This document shows positions 34,781 through 45,490 of a DNA stretch of 64,000 bases, piece after piece (position 1 is the stretch's first letter; each line of letters begins with the position of its first letter). Source of the stretch: Actinacidiphila cocklensis (GTDB lineage Bacteria; Actinomycetota; Actinomycetes; Streptomycetales; Streptomycetaceae). The translations under genes and the position numbers were made by a program. The stretch covers positions 62,001 through 126,000 of the forward strand of contig NZ_CAJSLV010000054.1 in assembly GCF_907177275.1 (NCBI RefSeq), in the 5' to 3' direction. The notes beneath the pieces are model-generated. The model was not told where the DNA came from. It did not search any database and worked only from the letters and a program-made list of their open reading frames with translations.

Positions 34781-35776
34781 ATGGACGTCCTGGCCACCGG
34801 AGTGCAGCGTGACGAGCGGCCCCTGCTGGAGGCCGCGTTCGCCGGACGGCACGACATCCGCTGCCTCGAAACGACCCTCACCGCCGACACCCTGCCGCTG
34901 GCCGCCGGCTACGAGGCGGTCTCCACCAGCGTCAACACGGTGCTGGACGCCCCGGTCCTGGAGGCGCTGGTCAAGGGCGGCACCCGGCTGATCACCCAGC
35001 GCTCCACCGGCTACAACAACATCGACCTGGCCCATGCCGAACGCCTCGGCATGACGGTCGCCCGGGTCGCCGCCTACTCCCCGTATGCGGTCGCCGAGTT
35101 CGCCTGGACCCTGGCGCTGGCCCTGAACCGCCGGATCGTCCGGGCCGCCGGCCGCACCCGCGACTTCGACTTCCGGCTCGACGGGCTGCTCGGCCGGGAC
35201 TTCCACGGCCGCACCGCGGGCGTCATCGGCACCGGCCGGATCGGCACCGCCTTCACCGCGATCGCCCGCGGCTTCGGCATGCGGCTGCTCGGCTGGGACA
35301 TCACCCCGAACCCCGAGTGCGAAGAGATGGGCATGCAGTACGTCGAGCTGGACAGGCTCTTCCGGGAGGCGGACGTGCTCACCCTGCACGTGCCGCTGAT
35401 GCCGTCCACCCACCACCTGGTCGGCAGCAGGCGGCTGGCCGAGATGAAGGAGGACGCGATCCTGATCAACACCAGCCGCGGCGCCCTCATCGACTCGGCC
35501 GCCCTGGTCGAGACGCTGCGCGACGGCCGGCTCGGCGGCGTGGGCCTGGACGTGTACGAGGAGGAGGCGGGGGTCTTCTTCTACGACAAGTCGCTGGAGG
35601 TCATGACGGACGACGTCCTGGCCAGGCTGCTGACCTTCACCAACGTGCTGGTCAGCTCGCACCAGGCGTACTACACGGTGGACGCCGTCGAGGAGATCGT
35701 CGCGGCGACGCTGCGCAACGTGAACGACTACGTGGCCGGCCGGATCACCGAGAGCACCCTGATCCCGCGCCCCTGA
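34781..35776 (+). CDS. ldhA: D-2-hydroxyacid dehydrogenase, probably D-lactate dehydrogenase
   Basis: A 331-residue NAD-dependent dehydrogenase of the LdhA branch. The Rossmann motif is GVIGTGRIGTAF (about residues 147-158). The substrate arginine lies in NTSRGALID, the catalytic glutamate in VYEEE, and the histidine in SSHQAYYT, as in E. coli LdhA (GHQAFFT). It would reduce pyruvate to D-lactate. An AGGAGGG ribosome-binding site lies upstream and pfkA follows after 33 bp. TAGGGT at 34735-34740 is a possible -10. No obvious Rex-type operator is seen in the gap. Confidence 0.88.
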   Translation: MDVLATGVQRDERPLLEAAFAGRHDIRCLETTLTADTLPLAAGYEAVSTSVNTVLDAPVLEALVKGGTRLITQRSTGYNNIDLAHAERLGMTVARVAAYSPYAVAEFAWTLALALNRRIVRAAGRTRDFDFRLDGLLGRDFHGRTAGVIGTGRIGTAFTAIARGFGMRLLGWDITPNPECEEMGMQYVELDRLFREADVLTLHVPLMPSTHHLVGSRRLAEMKEDAILINTSRGALIDSAALVETLRDGRLGGVGLDVYEEEAGVFFYDKSLEVMTDDVLARLLTFTNVLVSSHQAYYTVDAVEEIVAATLRNVNDYVAGRITESTLIPRP

Positions 35777-35809
35777 CCCGCCCCTCCCGCCCCCTGGAGA
35801 CACCCGCTC

Positions 35810-36835
35810 ATGCGTATCGGAGTCCTCACCGCCGGCGGCGACTGCCCCGGCCTCAACGCCGTCATCCGGTCGGTCGTGCACCGCGCGCTGACCGGGCACA
35901 CGGACGAGGTCATCGGTTTCGAGGACGGTTTCGTCGGCCTGCTCGAAGGCCGCTTCCGCCCGCTCGACCTCAACTCCGTCAGCGGCATCCTGGCCCGCGG
36001 CGGCACCGTCCTCGGCTCGGCCCGGCTGGAGCGCGGCCGGCTGCGCGAGGCCGCGGACAACGCCGACGAGCTGTGCACGCGCTACGGCATCGACGTCCTC
36101 ATCCCGATCGGCGGCGAGGGCACGCTGACCGCCGCCCGGATGCTGTCCGACGCCGGGATGCCGGTCGTCGGGGTGCCGAAGACCATCGACAACGACATCA
36201 ACGGCACCGATCGCACGTTCGGCTTCGACACCGCGGTCACCGTCGCGACCGAGGCGATCGACCGCCTCAAGACCACCGCGGAGTCCCACCAGCGGGTCAT
36301 GGTCGTCGAGGTGATGGGCCGGCACGCCGGCTGGATCGCGCTGGAGGCCGGCATGGCCGGCGGCGCCCACGGCATCTGCGTGCCGGAACGCCCCTTCGAC
36401 CCCGTCGACCTGGTCGACATGGTCACCGAGCGGTTCGAGCGCGGCAAGAAGTTCGCCGTCATCTGCGTCGCCGAGGGCGCCCACCCGGCCAAGGACACCA
36501 TGGACTACGGCGTCGGCGAGATCGACAAGTTCGGCCACGAGCGCTTCAACGGCATCGGCACCACCCTGGCCCGCGAACTCGAACGCCGGCTCGGCAAGGA
36601 GGCCCGCCCGGTCATCCTCGGCCACGTCCAGCGCGGCGGCGTCCCCACCGCCTACGACCGCGTGCTGGCCACCCGCTTCGGCTGGCACGCCGTCGAGGCC
36701 GCCCACAAGGGCGCCTTCGGCCACATGACCGCGCTGCACGGCACCCGTGTCGACATGGTGCCGCTGGCTGACGCGGTCACCTACCTCAAGACGGTCCCCG
36801 AGGACCGCATGGAGGAGGCCGAGTCGGTCTTCTGA
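35810..36835 (+). CDS. pfkA: 6-phosphofructokinase
   Basis: A 341-residue PFK with GGDCPGLNAVIR, GGEGTL and PKTIDNDINGTD. Residue 104 is Gly, the mark of ATP use; pyrophosphate enzymes have Asp. Residue 124 is Lys (PKTIDND), which is common to pyrophosphate-type and group III actinobacterial ATP enzymes. The combination Gly104/Lys124 is known for streptomycete ATP-PFKs. It phosphorylates fructose 6-phosphate. It follows the lactate dehydrogenase gene and probably shares its transcript. Confidence 0.95.
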   Translation: MRIGVLTAGGDCPGLNAVIRSVVHRALTGHTDEVIGFEDGFVGLLEGRFRPLDLNSVSGILARGGTVLGSARLERGRLREAADNADELCTRYGIDVLIPIGGEGTLTAARMLSDAGMPVVGVPKTIDNDINGTDRTFGFDTAVTVATEAIDRLKTTAESHQRVMVVEVMGRHAGWIALEAGMAGGAHGICVPERPFDPVDLVDMVTERFERGKKFAVICVAEGAHPAKDTMDYGVGEIDKFGHERFNGIGTTLARELERRLGKEARPVILGHVQRGGVPTAYDRVLATRFGWHAVEAAHKGAFGHMTALHGTRVDMVPLADAVTYLKTVPEDRMEEAESVF

Positions 36836-36851
36836 CGGCAGGCCCCGGCGC

Positions 36852-37061
36852 TCACATGAGGTGGACCTCCACGGTGAAGCCGGGCGCGAGCGCCTGGTTG
36901 AGGTGCTCGGCGTGGGCGCCCAGCGCCTGCTGCGCGTCGCTGCCGTCGGCGGTCAGCGTCAGCTGGACGTAGTCGTCGGCGTCCGTCGTGTCGTCGCCGC
37001 AGATGCAGCAGCGCAACCGCTCGGAGACGTCCAGCGGTCCGAGGTCGTCCACAGTGCTCAT
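36852..37061 (-). CDS. Small Cys-rich protein, candidate immunity partner of the toxin-like gene
   Basis: A 69-residue protein with a CCICGDD knuckle at about residues 18-24 and a predicted alpha/beta remainder (YVQLTLTADG ... LGAHAEHLNQALAPGFTVEV). I do not recognise the family. It overlaps the toxin-like gene upstream by 4 nt, the usual position of an immunity gene. The three closely spaced cysteines suggest metal binding, but a full zinc site is not seen. The immunity role is inferred from position alone. Confidence 0.5.
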   Translation of the reverse strand: MSTVDDLGPLDVSERLRCCICGDDTTDADDYVQLTLTADGSDAQQALGAHAEHLNQALAPGFTVEVHLM

Positions 37062-38434
37062 TCCCAGATCCCGTTCGCCAGCTTGTTCTGGATGTACCGT
37101 TCGGTCGCATCCTTGATCACCGTGGTCGGTCCGCCCGACGGGTTGGACATGTCACGGACGACCACATCGTATTTCCCGTTGCCGGTCTCCAGGATCTTCA
37201 CCAGCTGCCCGTCCTCCTGGATGTAGAGGTCGCCGTCCTGCCAGACCTTGTCCACGTCCACACCGCGGCCCAGCCGGTTGGAGCCGTGCACGTCCCGGGG
37301 GTCCGTGCTGTCGCCGTCCCCCGCCGGGTCCTCGGGCGGCGGGTCGCCGCCGCCGGTCGGGGGCTTGCCGCCGTTGCCGCCGGAACCGCCGCCGCCGCGC
37401 GACTCGGCATTGGCCATCTCGCGGTCCAGGGCCTCGGAGACCTCGGTGGTCTCGGCGTCCACCGCCTCGACCTCGGGGACCTCCTCCGCGGCGGAGGCCA
37501 GGACGGTCTCCAGTTCGGCGATGCCCTCGGCGGCGTAGTCGGCCATGGCGGCGTCCAGGATGCCGTCGACCGAGGCGAACAGGACCGCGGCCTCGCCGGC
37601 GTCCAGGGCGACGGCGCCCGCGTCGGAGCCGCCGAGGGTGAAGACGGTGCCCAGGACGCCGATCGCGGTGGTCAGGCCGATCGCGATGCCGGCCTCGGTG
37701 ACCTTGTGCTCGAACTCGCTGTGCGCCTGGTCGATGGCGTGGGCGAAGGCGTCGCACACCGAGGCCAGCCGGGTGCACGCCAGGTGGGCGGTGGACAGCG
37801 GGGCCATGCCGCCGGGGTCGGCGGTGTGCCAGATCCGGCCCCAGAACCCGGACATCGCGATGATGGCCCCGCTGGAGTTGACGTCGGTGATCGCCTGGAC
37901 CTGGAGGTGCAGGCTCGTGCCGAGGCTGTTGATGTCGGTCGCCGCGGTACGGAAGGCGGCCGCCGCCGACCGCAGCCGGTCCTGGTGGCCGTTCGCCCAG
38001 TACTTGTCGATGGGCGGTGGCCAGTGGTTGCTGCCGCCGCCGATCGCCGACGCCGGGTCGGGGTACATCACGTCGTCGATCACCCCGGGCCACGGGAAGA
38101 GCTTCGGTGCGCCCTTGCCGGACTTGGGGTTCGAGTGGTGGTCGGCCTTGAGGTAGTTGTTGGCGGTCCGCACCAGCCCGTCGGCGGACTGGCCGATGGC
38201 CCTGACGGCCGCCGACAGCGTCCTGAACAGCGCCCTGACCGCCGGGTCGTAGCTCTTCGCGAACTGCTTGCCGTACTTGTCGTCACCGGCCATGCCCGCG
38301 GCGGAGTTCAGCGCCGTGGTCAGGGCGTCGGCTATGCCGTCCAGCCGGGTCTGCCCGCCGGCGAAGGTGGTGGCCGCCGCGTTCAGGTCGGACGGGGTGA
38401 CGTCGATCGGGCCGTCCGGCTCGCCCCAGCTCAC
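37058..38434 (-). CDS. Modular WXG100-type protein with C-terminal toxin-like domain
   Basis: A 458-residue protein starting with GTG and overlapping the WXG100 gene by 4 nt. Residues 1 to about 110 form an alpha-helical secretion-type domain (DVTPSDLNAAATTFAGGQTRLD). A helical middle follows with a hydrophobic stretch (GIAIGLTTAIGVLGTVFTLGG). A Gly/Pro linker at about 345-380 leads to a compact 73-residue end (about 386-458, NRLGRGVDVDKVWQDGDLY... to ...NGIWE). This layout is that of polymorphic toxins exported by type VII-like systems. I do not recognise the C-terminal domain. Confidence 0.65.
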   Translation of the reverse strand: MSWGEPDGPIDVTPSDLNAAATTFAGGQTRLDGIADALTTALNSAAGMAGDDKYGKQFAKSYDPAVRALFRTLSAAVRAIGQSADGLVRTANNYLKADHHSNPKSGKGAPKLFPWPGVIDDVMYPDPASAIGGGSNHWPPPIDKYWANGHQDRLRSAAAAFRTAATDINSLGTSLHLQVQAITDVNSSGAIIAMSGFWGRIWHTADPGGMAPLSTAHLACTRLASVCDAFAHAIDQAHSEFEHKVTEAGIAIGLTTAIGVLGTVFTLGGSDAGAVALDAGEAAVLFASVDGILDAAMADYAAEGIAELETVLASAAEEVPEVEAVDAETTEVSEALDREMANAESRGGGGSGGNGGKPPTGGGDPPPEDPAGDGDSTDPRDVHGSNRLGRGVDVDKVWQDGDLYIQEDGQLVKILETGNGKYDVVVRDMSNPSGGPTTVIKDATERYIQNKLANGIWE

Positions 38435-38727
38435 TTCCCGCCCCAGATCCGCAGGTTCGCCGTCTCCGCGGCGTGGTAGTTGCCGTGGGCGGTGTGCGTG
38501 ACATGGTGCATGTCGCTGAGCATCTTGTGGAGGTCGGTGGATGTCGTCCGCCACTGCGAGAAGACCGCGCGGAAGCGGTCGTGGGCGTCGCCCTCCCAGG
38601 CGTTCTCGAAGCGCTTCATGCCGGTGTCCAACCTGGTCAGCAGGTCGTCCAGGGTGTCGGCGCTGCCCTTGAGGCCGCTGGTGAGTTCGGCGAGCGCGGC
38701 CAGCTCGACCTTCAGGCGCGATGTCAT
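38431..38727 (-). CDS. WXG100-family protein
   Basis: A 98-residue helical hairpin protein of the WXG100/ESAT-6 group. The turn motif is WEGDAHDRF, and the flanking helices are rich in leucine (LAALAELTSGLKGSADTLDDLLTRLDTGM). Such proteins are substrates or co-substrates of type VII secretion, often as partners of a larger effector. It sits between the WXG-like gene upstream and the toxin-like gene, with a 4-nt overlap to the latter. Confidence 0.8.
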   Translation of the reverse strand: MTSRLKVELAALAELTSGLKGSADTLDDLLTRLDTGMKRFENAWEGDAHDRFRAVFSQWRTTSTDLHKMLSDMHHVTHTAHGNYHAAETANLRIWGGK

Positions 38728-38779
38728 GGTGTGTCTCCCCCGTCGTGCTGCTTCCCCGTCGTCCTGCTTCCCCGTCGTG

Positions 38780-39139
38780 CTAGAGGTCCGCGATGCCGCT
38801 GCGCGGCGGGTTCGCGGCCGGCGGCGCGTCGTGGCCGACCTGGAGCGCGCGGAAGGACTCCAGCGTCTCCAGGTCCTGCTCGCTGAAGCCGTCCCGGCTC
38901 AGCTCGACGGCCTCCTTGACGAAGGCCAGCGTTCGCCGCACGGTCACCGCGTCCTTGACCACCCGCCGGTGGATGTCGTGGTATTCGGAGGCCGCGTCGC
39001 TGTACCAGCAGGCCTCGGCGGCCTCCGCCAGCGCCGTCAACTGCCGTTCGATGCCTTCGATCTCCCGCTCGGCCTCGCTCATGTCGCCTGCCAGGCCGGT
39101 CAGATCGGCTGCGGTGAGCCGGAGCAGCGGCTTCCCCAT
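38780..39139 (-). CDS. WXG-like helical protein
   Basis: A 119-residue mainly helical protein (LRLTAADLTGLAGDMSEAEREIEGIERQL) with the motif CWYSDAASEYHD in place of a strict WxG turn. It is likely another type VII-associated small protein. I chose the ATG at 39139 because GAGGGGGG lies just upstream; a longer start has no such signal. It is the first gene of the four-gene operon, 98 bp after the glgB stop on the same strand. Confidence 0.65.
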   Translation of the reverse strand: MGKPLLRLTAADLTGLAGDMSEAEREIEGIERQLTALAEAAEACWYSDAASEYHDIHRRVVKDAVTVRRTLAFVKEAVELSRDGFSEQDLETLESFRALQVGHDAPPAANPPRSGIADL

Positions 39140-39237
39140 GACTGTCCCCCCTCGGTCCCGGTCAGGGTAAGCGAGCTCGCTCCGGCTCAACTGCCTTGAC
39201 AAGCACAGGATTTGGCAAACCCCGGGTCATGTTCTGG

Positions 39238-41811
39238 TCATCGGGCCGCTGAGTCGGGGCGCAGCCACACCGCGGACAGCGGCGGCAGCGTCAGCGCGAG
39301 GCTGTGCGGGCGGCCGTGCCAGGGCGACGCCTCGGTCTTGATCTGGTCGGGCAGGGCCACCCCGCTGCCGCCGAAGCGCAGCTCGTCGGTGTTCAGCACC
39401 GGGGTCCACACCGCGGCGGGGGAGCCGAGGCGGTAGCCGTCGCGGACGACGGGGGAGAAGTTGCAGACGCACAGCAGTGGTTCGCCCGCCGCGTCCAGGC
39501 GGAGGTAGGCGAAGACGTTGTCCTCCGCGGCCCCGCCGTCGATCCACTCGAAGCCGCCCGGGTCGGTGTCGCGCTGCCACAGCGCGGGCGTGGCCGCGTA
39601 GACGGTGTTCAGCTCGCGCACCAGGTCGCGCACCCCGCGGTGGTCGCCTGCCGCCGAGTACTGCGGGTCCACCAGCCACCAGTCCGGGCCGCTCTCGTGC
39701 GACCACTCCGCGCCCTGGGCGAACTCCTGCCCCATGAACAGCAGTTGCTTGCCCGGGTGGGACCACATGAAGGCCAGGTAGGCGCGGTGGGTCGCGCGCT
39801 GCTGCCACCAGTCGCCCGGCACCTTGCCGACGAGCGCGCCCTTGCCGTGCACGACCTCGTCGTGCGAGATCGGCAGCACGTAGTTCTCGCTGTACGCGTA
39901 CACCATCGAGAACGTCATCTCGTTGTGGTGGTACTTGCGGTGCACCGGCTCGTGGCCGATGTAGCCGAGCGAGTCGTGCATCCAGCCCATGTTCCACTTC
40001 AGGCCGAAGCCCAGGCCGCCGAAGCCGGTGTGGCCCACGTGGTGGGTGGCGCGGGTGACGCCGTCCCAGGCGGTGGACTCCTCGGCGATGGTGATCACGC
40101 CGGGGCAGCGGCGGTAGACGGTGGCGTTCATCTCCTGGAGGAAGGCCACCGCGTCGAGGTTCTCCCGCCCGCCGTACACGTTGGGCAGCCAGTCGCCGCC
40201 CTCGCGGGAGTAGTCGAGGTAGAGCATCGAGGCGACGGCGTCGACCCGCAGCCCGTCGATGTGGAAGTCCTCGCACCAGTACACGGCGTTGGCTACCAGG
40301 AAGTTGCGCACTTCAGTACGTCCGAAGTCGAACTCCAGGGTGCCCCAGTCCGGGTGCTCGGCCCGCCGCGGGTCCGACGGCTCGTACAGCGGCTCGCCGT
40401 CGAAGCGCGCCAGCGCCCAGTCGTCCTTCGGGAAGTGCGCCGGCACCCAGTCCATGATCACCCCGATCCCCGCCCGGTGCAGCGCGTCCACCAGGTACCG
40501 GAAGTCGTCCGGCGAACCGAGCCGCGGCATCGGCGCGTAGTACGAGGTGACCTGGTAGCCCCACGAGCCGCTGAAGGGGTGCCCGGCGACCGGCATCAGC
40601 TCCACGTGCGTGAAGCCCAGGTCCTTGACGTACGCCGGCAGCTGGTCGGCCAGCTCGCGGTACGTCAGGCCCGGCCGCCACGACGGCAGGTGCACCTCGT
40701 AGACCGAGAAGGGCGCGCGGTGCACGGGGGTGTCCGCGCGGCGGGCCATCCAGTCCGCGTCCCGCCACTCGAACGCCGACTCCGTCACCACCGACGCGGT
40801 CGCCGGCGGCACCTCGCAGGCCCGGGCCATCGGGTCGGCCTTCATGCCGTGCGAGCCGTCGGGGCGGGTGATCTCGTACTTGTACGCGGTCCCCGGGCCG
40901 ACGCCCGGCACGAACAGCTCCCACACGCCGGAGGAGCCGAGCGAGCGCATCGGCAGCGAGGTGCCGTCCCAGAAGGTGAAGTCGGCCGCCAGCCGGACGC
41001 CGCGGGCGTTCGGCGCCCACACCGCGAAGCGCGTGCCCTGGACGCCCTCGTGGGTCATCGGCTGCGAGCCGAGCGCCTTCCACAGCTGCTCGTGCCGGCC
41101 CTCGCGGATGAGGTGCAGGTCCAGCTCGCCGAGCGAGGGCAGGAACCGGTAGGGGTCCTCGGTGAGGATCTCGTCGGCCTCGTACGCCACCGCCAGGCGG
41201 TACGCCGGGACCGCCGGGAGCGGCAGCAGCGCGGAGAACAGGCCGTCGCCCTCCGAGGCCAGCTCCACGCGGAGGCCTTCGGCGACGACCGCGACGCTGC
41301 GGGCGTACGGGCGCAGCGCCCGTACCCGCACGCCGCCCTTCTCGGGGTGCGCCCCGAGCAGCGCGTGGGGATCATGGTGCTCCCCGGCGAGCAACCGCCA
41401 CCGGTCCTCTCCCGAGAGGGAGCCCGTGCGTTCCGGCTTTCCCCCTGCGGGGGTGCCCTTGCGCTCCGGCGCCGGCCTTTCAGGGGAGTGGGGAACCGCG
41501 CGCTCAGGCCCCTCCGTGGCGCGGGTCGGCACCGGCCGGATGGGGCTGCTGCTCCCGGAGCCGGACCACCGGCCGGTGGCGGGCTGGTCGCGCAGTTCCG
41601 CCCCCAGAGCTTCGCCTGGGGGTACCCCCAACGCCCCCTGGGGGGCGCCGGCCTCGGCGGGGGAGGGGCCGCGGCCCTCGGAGGTGCTCTCCGCGGAGGA
41701 GGGGGGCTTGGGGGCGGACCCCGAAGCCGGAGGATGGGGGGTGGTGGCGTCGAAGCCGCGGGCCGCGGCTTCGGGGAGAGCGCCGTTCGCGGGGTTCTGT
41801 TCGTGGGTCAC
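39238..41811 (-). CDS. glgB: 1,4-alpha-glucan branching enzyme with long N-terminal extension
   Basis: An 857-residue GH13 branching enzyme. Core motifs are DWVPAHF, the nucleophile Asp524 ([13 protein letters not shown]) and the acid Glu577 (TIAEEST), with HDEVVHGK near residue 660. It introduces alpha-1,6 branches, finishing the GlgE pathway. Residues 1 to about 134 are low-complexity Pro/Ser/Thr/Gly and unlike the family. Part of this segment (about 55-95) is encoded by a dispersed DNA repeat. The GTG at 41811 has AGGAG eight bases upstream, so the extension is probably translated. It follows mak by 67 bp. Confidence 0.94.
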   Translation of the reverse strand: MTHEQNPANGALPEAAARGFDATTPHPPASGSAPKPPSSAESTSEGRGPSPAEAGAPQGALGVPPGEALGAELRDQPATGRWSGSGSSSPIRPVPTRATEGPERAVPHSPERPAPERKGTPAGGKPERTGSLSGEDRWRLLAGEHHDPHALLGAHPEKGGVRVRALRPYARSVAVVAEGLRVELASEGDGLFSALLPLPAVPAYRLAVAYEADEILTEDPYRFLPSLGELDLHLIREGRHEQLWKALGSQPMTHEGVQGTRFAVWAPNARGVRLAADFTFWDGTSLPMRSLGSSGVWELFVPGVGPGTAYKYEITRPDGSHGMKADPMARACEVPPATASVVTESAFEWRDADWMARRADTPVHRAPFSVYEVHLPSWRPGLTYRELADQLPAYVKDLGFTHVELMPVAGHPFSGSWGYQVTSYYAPMPRLGSPDDFRYLVDALHRAGIGVIMDWVPAHFPKDDWALARFDGEPLYEPSDPRRAEHPDWGTLEFDFGRTEVRNFLVANAVYWCEDFHIDGLRVDAVASMLYLDYSREGGDWLPNVYGGRENLDAVAFLQEMNATVYRRCPGVITIAEESTAWDGVTRATHHVGHTGFGGLGFGLKWNMGWMHDSLGYIGHEPVHRKYHHNEMTFSMVYAYSENYVLPISHDEVVHGKGALVGKVPGDWWQQRATHRAYLAFMWSHPGKQLLFMGQEFAQGAEWSHESGPDWWLVDPQYSAAGDHRGVRDLVRELNTVYAATPALWQRDTDPGGFEWIDGGAAEDNVFAYLRLDAAGEPLLCVCNFSPVVRDGYRLGSPAAVWTPVLNTDELRFGGSGVALPDQIKTEASPWHGRPHSLALTLPPLSAVWLRPDSAAR
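41490..41640. repeat. Dispersed repeat inside the 5' part of glgB
   Basis: A 37-bp block at 41563-41599 is the inverted counterpart, 34 of 37 bases, of 10489-10525 beside murJ. GGGGAACCGCGCG at 41490-41502 is part of the same family. CTGGGGGTACCCCCA at 41616-41630 matches the core of the palindrome at 50755-50786. These repeats usually lie between genes but here are read in frame by glgB. Confidence 0.7.
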
Positions 41812-41878
41812 GGGCGCGTCTCCTCGGGCGGTACGGGCATGGCGGGCGGGGTCGGCCGGGCCGACGGCGTGGGCGGGT

Positions 41879-43429
41879 TCATCGGGGTGCGGCCGTGGCC
41901 AGCCTGGCCAGTGCCGACAGCGGGATGGGCAGCCAGGCGGGCCGGTGCCGGGCCTCGTAGCGGGCTTCGTAGACGGCCTTGTCCGTTTCGAAGGCCCGTA
42001 TCAGCACGGGCTGTTCGCGCGGGTCGATGCCGGAGACGGCCGCGTATCCCGTGCAGTAGGCGTCCCGGTGCCTGGCCGCCCAGGGGCCGTTGCCGCTGTG
42101 GTGGGCGGCGTAGTCGAAGGACCGCAGCATGCCGGCGACGTCCTGCACCGGCGGTGCGGGCCGGCGGCGTTCGGCCAGCGGGCGGGCCGGCTCGCCCTCG
42201 AAGTCGATCAGGACCCACTCCCCGTCCGGCCCGCGCAGCGCCTGGCCGAGGTGGAGGTCGCCGTGGATGCGCTGGGCGGTCACCGCGTGGCCCGGCAGCG
42301 TGCCGGCGCCGAGCTTGGCCAGGTCGTCGAACGCGGACCGCAGCGCGGCGGCGTACGGCCGCACCGCGGGCACCTCCGCGGCGGTCTCGTCCAGCCGGCG
42401 GGCCATGCCGGCCGCAATGCGTTCCAGCGCCGCGCCGCCCAGCGCCCGTACCGGCAGCGCGGCGGCGAGCGAGGCGTGCACCTCGGCGGTGGCGCGGCCC
42501 AGTGCCGCCGCCTCCGCGCGGAAGTCGCCGTCCTCGGCGACCGAGGCCAGCGCGAGCGCCCAGCCGTCGGACGAGCCGGGCAGGAAGCGCTGGAGCAGGC
42601 CGAGCGTGGTGGGCTCCTCGGCGGCGGGTCCAGGACCCGGCTCCAGCGACTCGAACCACGCCACCGGTTCTGCGACCCGCCGCGACCCCGCCCTGGCGAG
42701 CGCGAGCGACAGTTCCAGGTCGGGGTTGGTGCCCGGCGAGACGCGGCGGAAGAGCTTGAGGATGTACGCGTCGCCGTAGACCACCGAGGTGTTGGACTGC
42801 TCGGCGGTCGACACCCGGGGGGCCGGTGCGGGCGGGAAGACGGCGTGCGGCTCGGTGGAAAAGTGCAGCCGCCCGGTGCGTCCCGGCATCCTGAGCCGTT
42901 CCAGCAGCAGCGCGGCCAGCCGGGGGTCGTGCGGCGCGTCGTAGAGCGTCAGCCCGTCGTAGGGGCCGCCGACGGCCCGACCCAGCGCGGTGCGCACCAG
43001 TGCGGACGGCAGCAGCGGGTGTGCGCCGAGGAGCAGTTGGTAGCAGTCGGCAGGCCGCCCCGGCTGCTCGACGTCGACCAGGACGTGCAGCAGGCCGAGC
43101 GGCCCGAGCTTGCCGCCCGGTGGCATGAGTTCGGTGGCGGCGGCCAGCCGGAAGCCGCCGATCGGCAGCCCCTTGCCGGCGAACCAGCGCTGCCGCGGCA
43201 GCCAGCCGCGCAGCAGCGGCTCCAGCGAGCGCAGCAGTCCCGGCGCCGCCTCGCGTCCGCCGAACGGCGGTACGCCCGGTGACCCGGACGGCGCAACGGA
43301 CGGCGCACCGGCGGCGGGAGGGGCGGCGGCGGGATCGGGGCCTTCGGGAGTGGTGGTGGAGCCCCGCGCTCCGGTGCCGGGGGCGGCGGGGGGCGCGGAG
43401 GGGACACGGGTCCAGGAGCTGTCCGACAT
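41879..43429 (-). CDS. mak: Maltokinase
   Basis: A 516-residue maltokinase (Pep2), which phosphorylates maltose at C1 for GlgE. The N-terminal cap is [16 protein letters not shown], and the kinase core has [10 protein letters not shown] (catalytic HGD) and VLIDFEGEP. The first 50 residues are Ala/Pro/Gly-rich. The ATG at 43429 follows AAAGGA. It lies between treS and glgB on the same strand. The 360-bp gap from treS holds a terminator, tandem repeats and a 17-bp motif shared with the glgE upstream region. Confidence 0.93.
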   Translation of the reverse strand: MSDSSWTRVPSAPPAAPGTGARGSTTTPEGPDPAAAPPAAGAPSVAPSGSPGVPPFGGREAAPGLLRSLEPLLRGWLPRQRWFAGKGLPIGGFRLAAATELMPPGGKLGPLGLLHVLVDVEQPGRPADCYQLLLGAHPLLPSALVRTALGRAVGGPYDGLTLYDAPHDPRLAALLLERLRMPGRTGRLHFSTEPHAVFPPAPAPRVSTAEQSNTSVVYGDAYILKLFRRVSPGTNPDLELSLALARAGSRRVAEPVAWFESLEPGPGPAAEEPTTLGLLQRFLPGSSDGWALALASVAEDGDFRAEAAALGRATAEVHASLAAALPVRALGGAALERIAAGMARRLDETAAEVPAVRPYAAALRSAFDDLAKLGAGTLPGHAVTAQRIHGDLHLGQALRGPDGEWVLIDFEGEPARPLAERRRPAPPVQDVAGMLRSFDYAAHHSGNGPWAARHRDAYCTGYAAVSGIDPREQPVLIRAFETDKAVYEARYEARHRPAWLPIPLSALARLATAAPR

Positions 43430-43525
43430 GACGTCCTTTCCCCGGGGAGTCGCGCACCCGGCCGTCTCGTCGAGCGGCAGGGGCGCCAGCCTCCCGGATG
43501 ACGGGTTCGGGCTGTCCGGCGACAC

Positions 43526-43542
43526 GGGGAGCCTGCCCCGGG
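43526..43542. promoter_or_regulatory. 17-bp motif upstream of mak, shared with glgE
   Basis: GGGGAGCCTGCCCCGGG lies about 100 bp before the mak ATG. The identical 17 bp lies at 47647-47663, about 175 bp before the glgE ATG, in the same orientation. It could be a shared operator. The rest of the 360-bp gap 43430-43789 holds the tandem repeats and the treS terminator. Confidence 0.5.
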
Positions 43543-43650
43543 CGGGTGACAGGAAACCGCCGTACGGCCCGCCCGCGTAACGTTCCGGTTGCCGCTTCGC
43601 GCACCGGTCGTACGGTCGGCCCCTGCGGAGCCGGCCAAGCTGCGAACGGG

Positions 43651-43700
43651 GTACGTCCGGGTACATCCGGTTACGCCAGGATGCGTCTGGATACCTCTGG
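43651..43700. repeat. Five degenerate 10-bp tandem units between treS and mak
   Basis: Successive units GTACGTCCGG, GTACATCCGG, TTACGCCAGG, ATGCGTCTGG and ATACCTCTGG lie head to tail. The near-helical period would put them on one face of the DNA. No function is known. Confidence 0.7.
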
Positions 43701-43758
43701 ATCCTGCCAAAGGTGCGTCAGGCCCGCTACTCGGGCGCGCTCCCGGGGTCCTTCGGGC

Positions 43759-43787
43759 GCGGGGGGCCGGACGGGCCGGCCCCCCGC
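43759..43787 (-). terminator. treS terminator
   Basis: Twelve-bp arms (GCGGGGGGCCGG and its complement) enclose a 5-nt loop directly after the treS stop codon. It implies that mak and glgB need their own promoter or readthrough. Confidence 0.8.
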
Positions 43788-43789
43788 CG

Positions 43790-45486
<1,697 letters not shown>

Positions 45487-45490
<4 letters not shown>

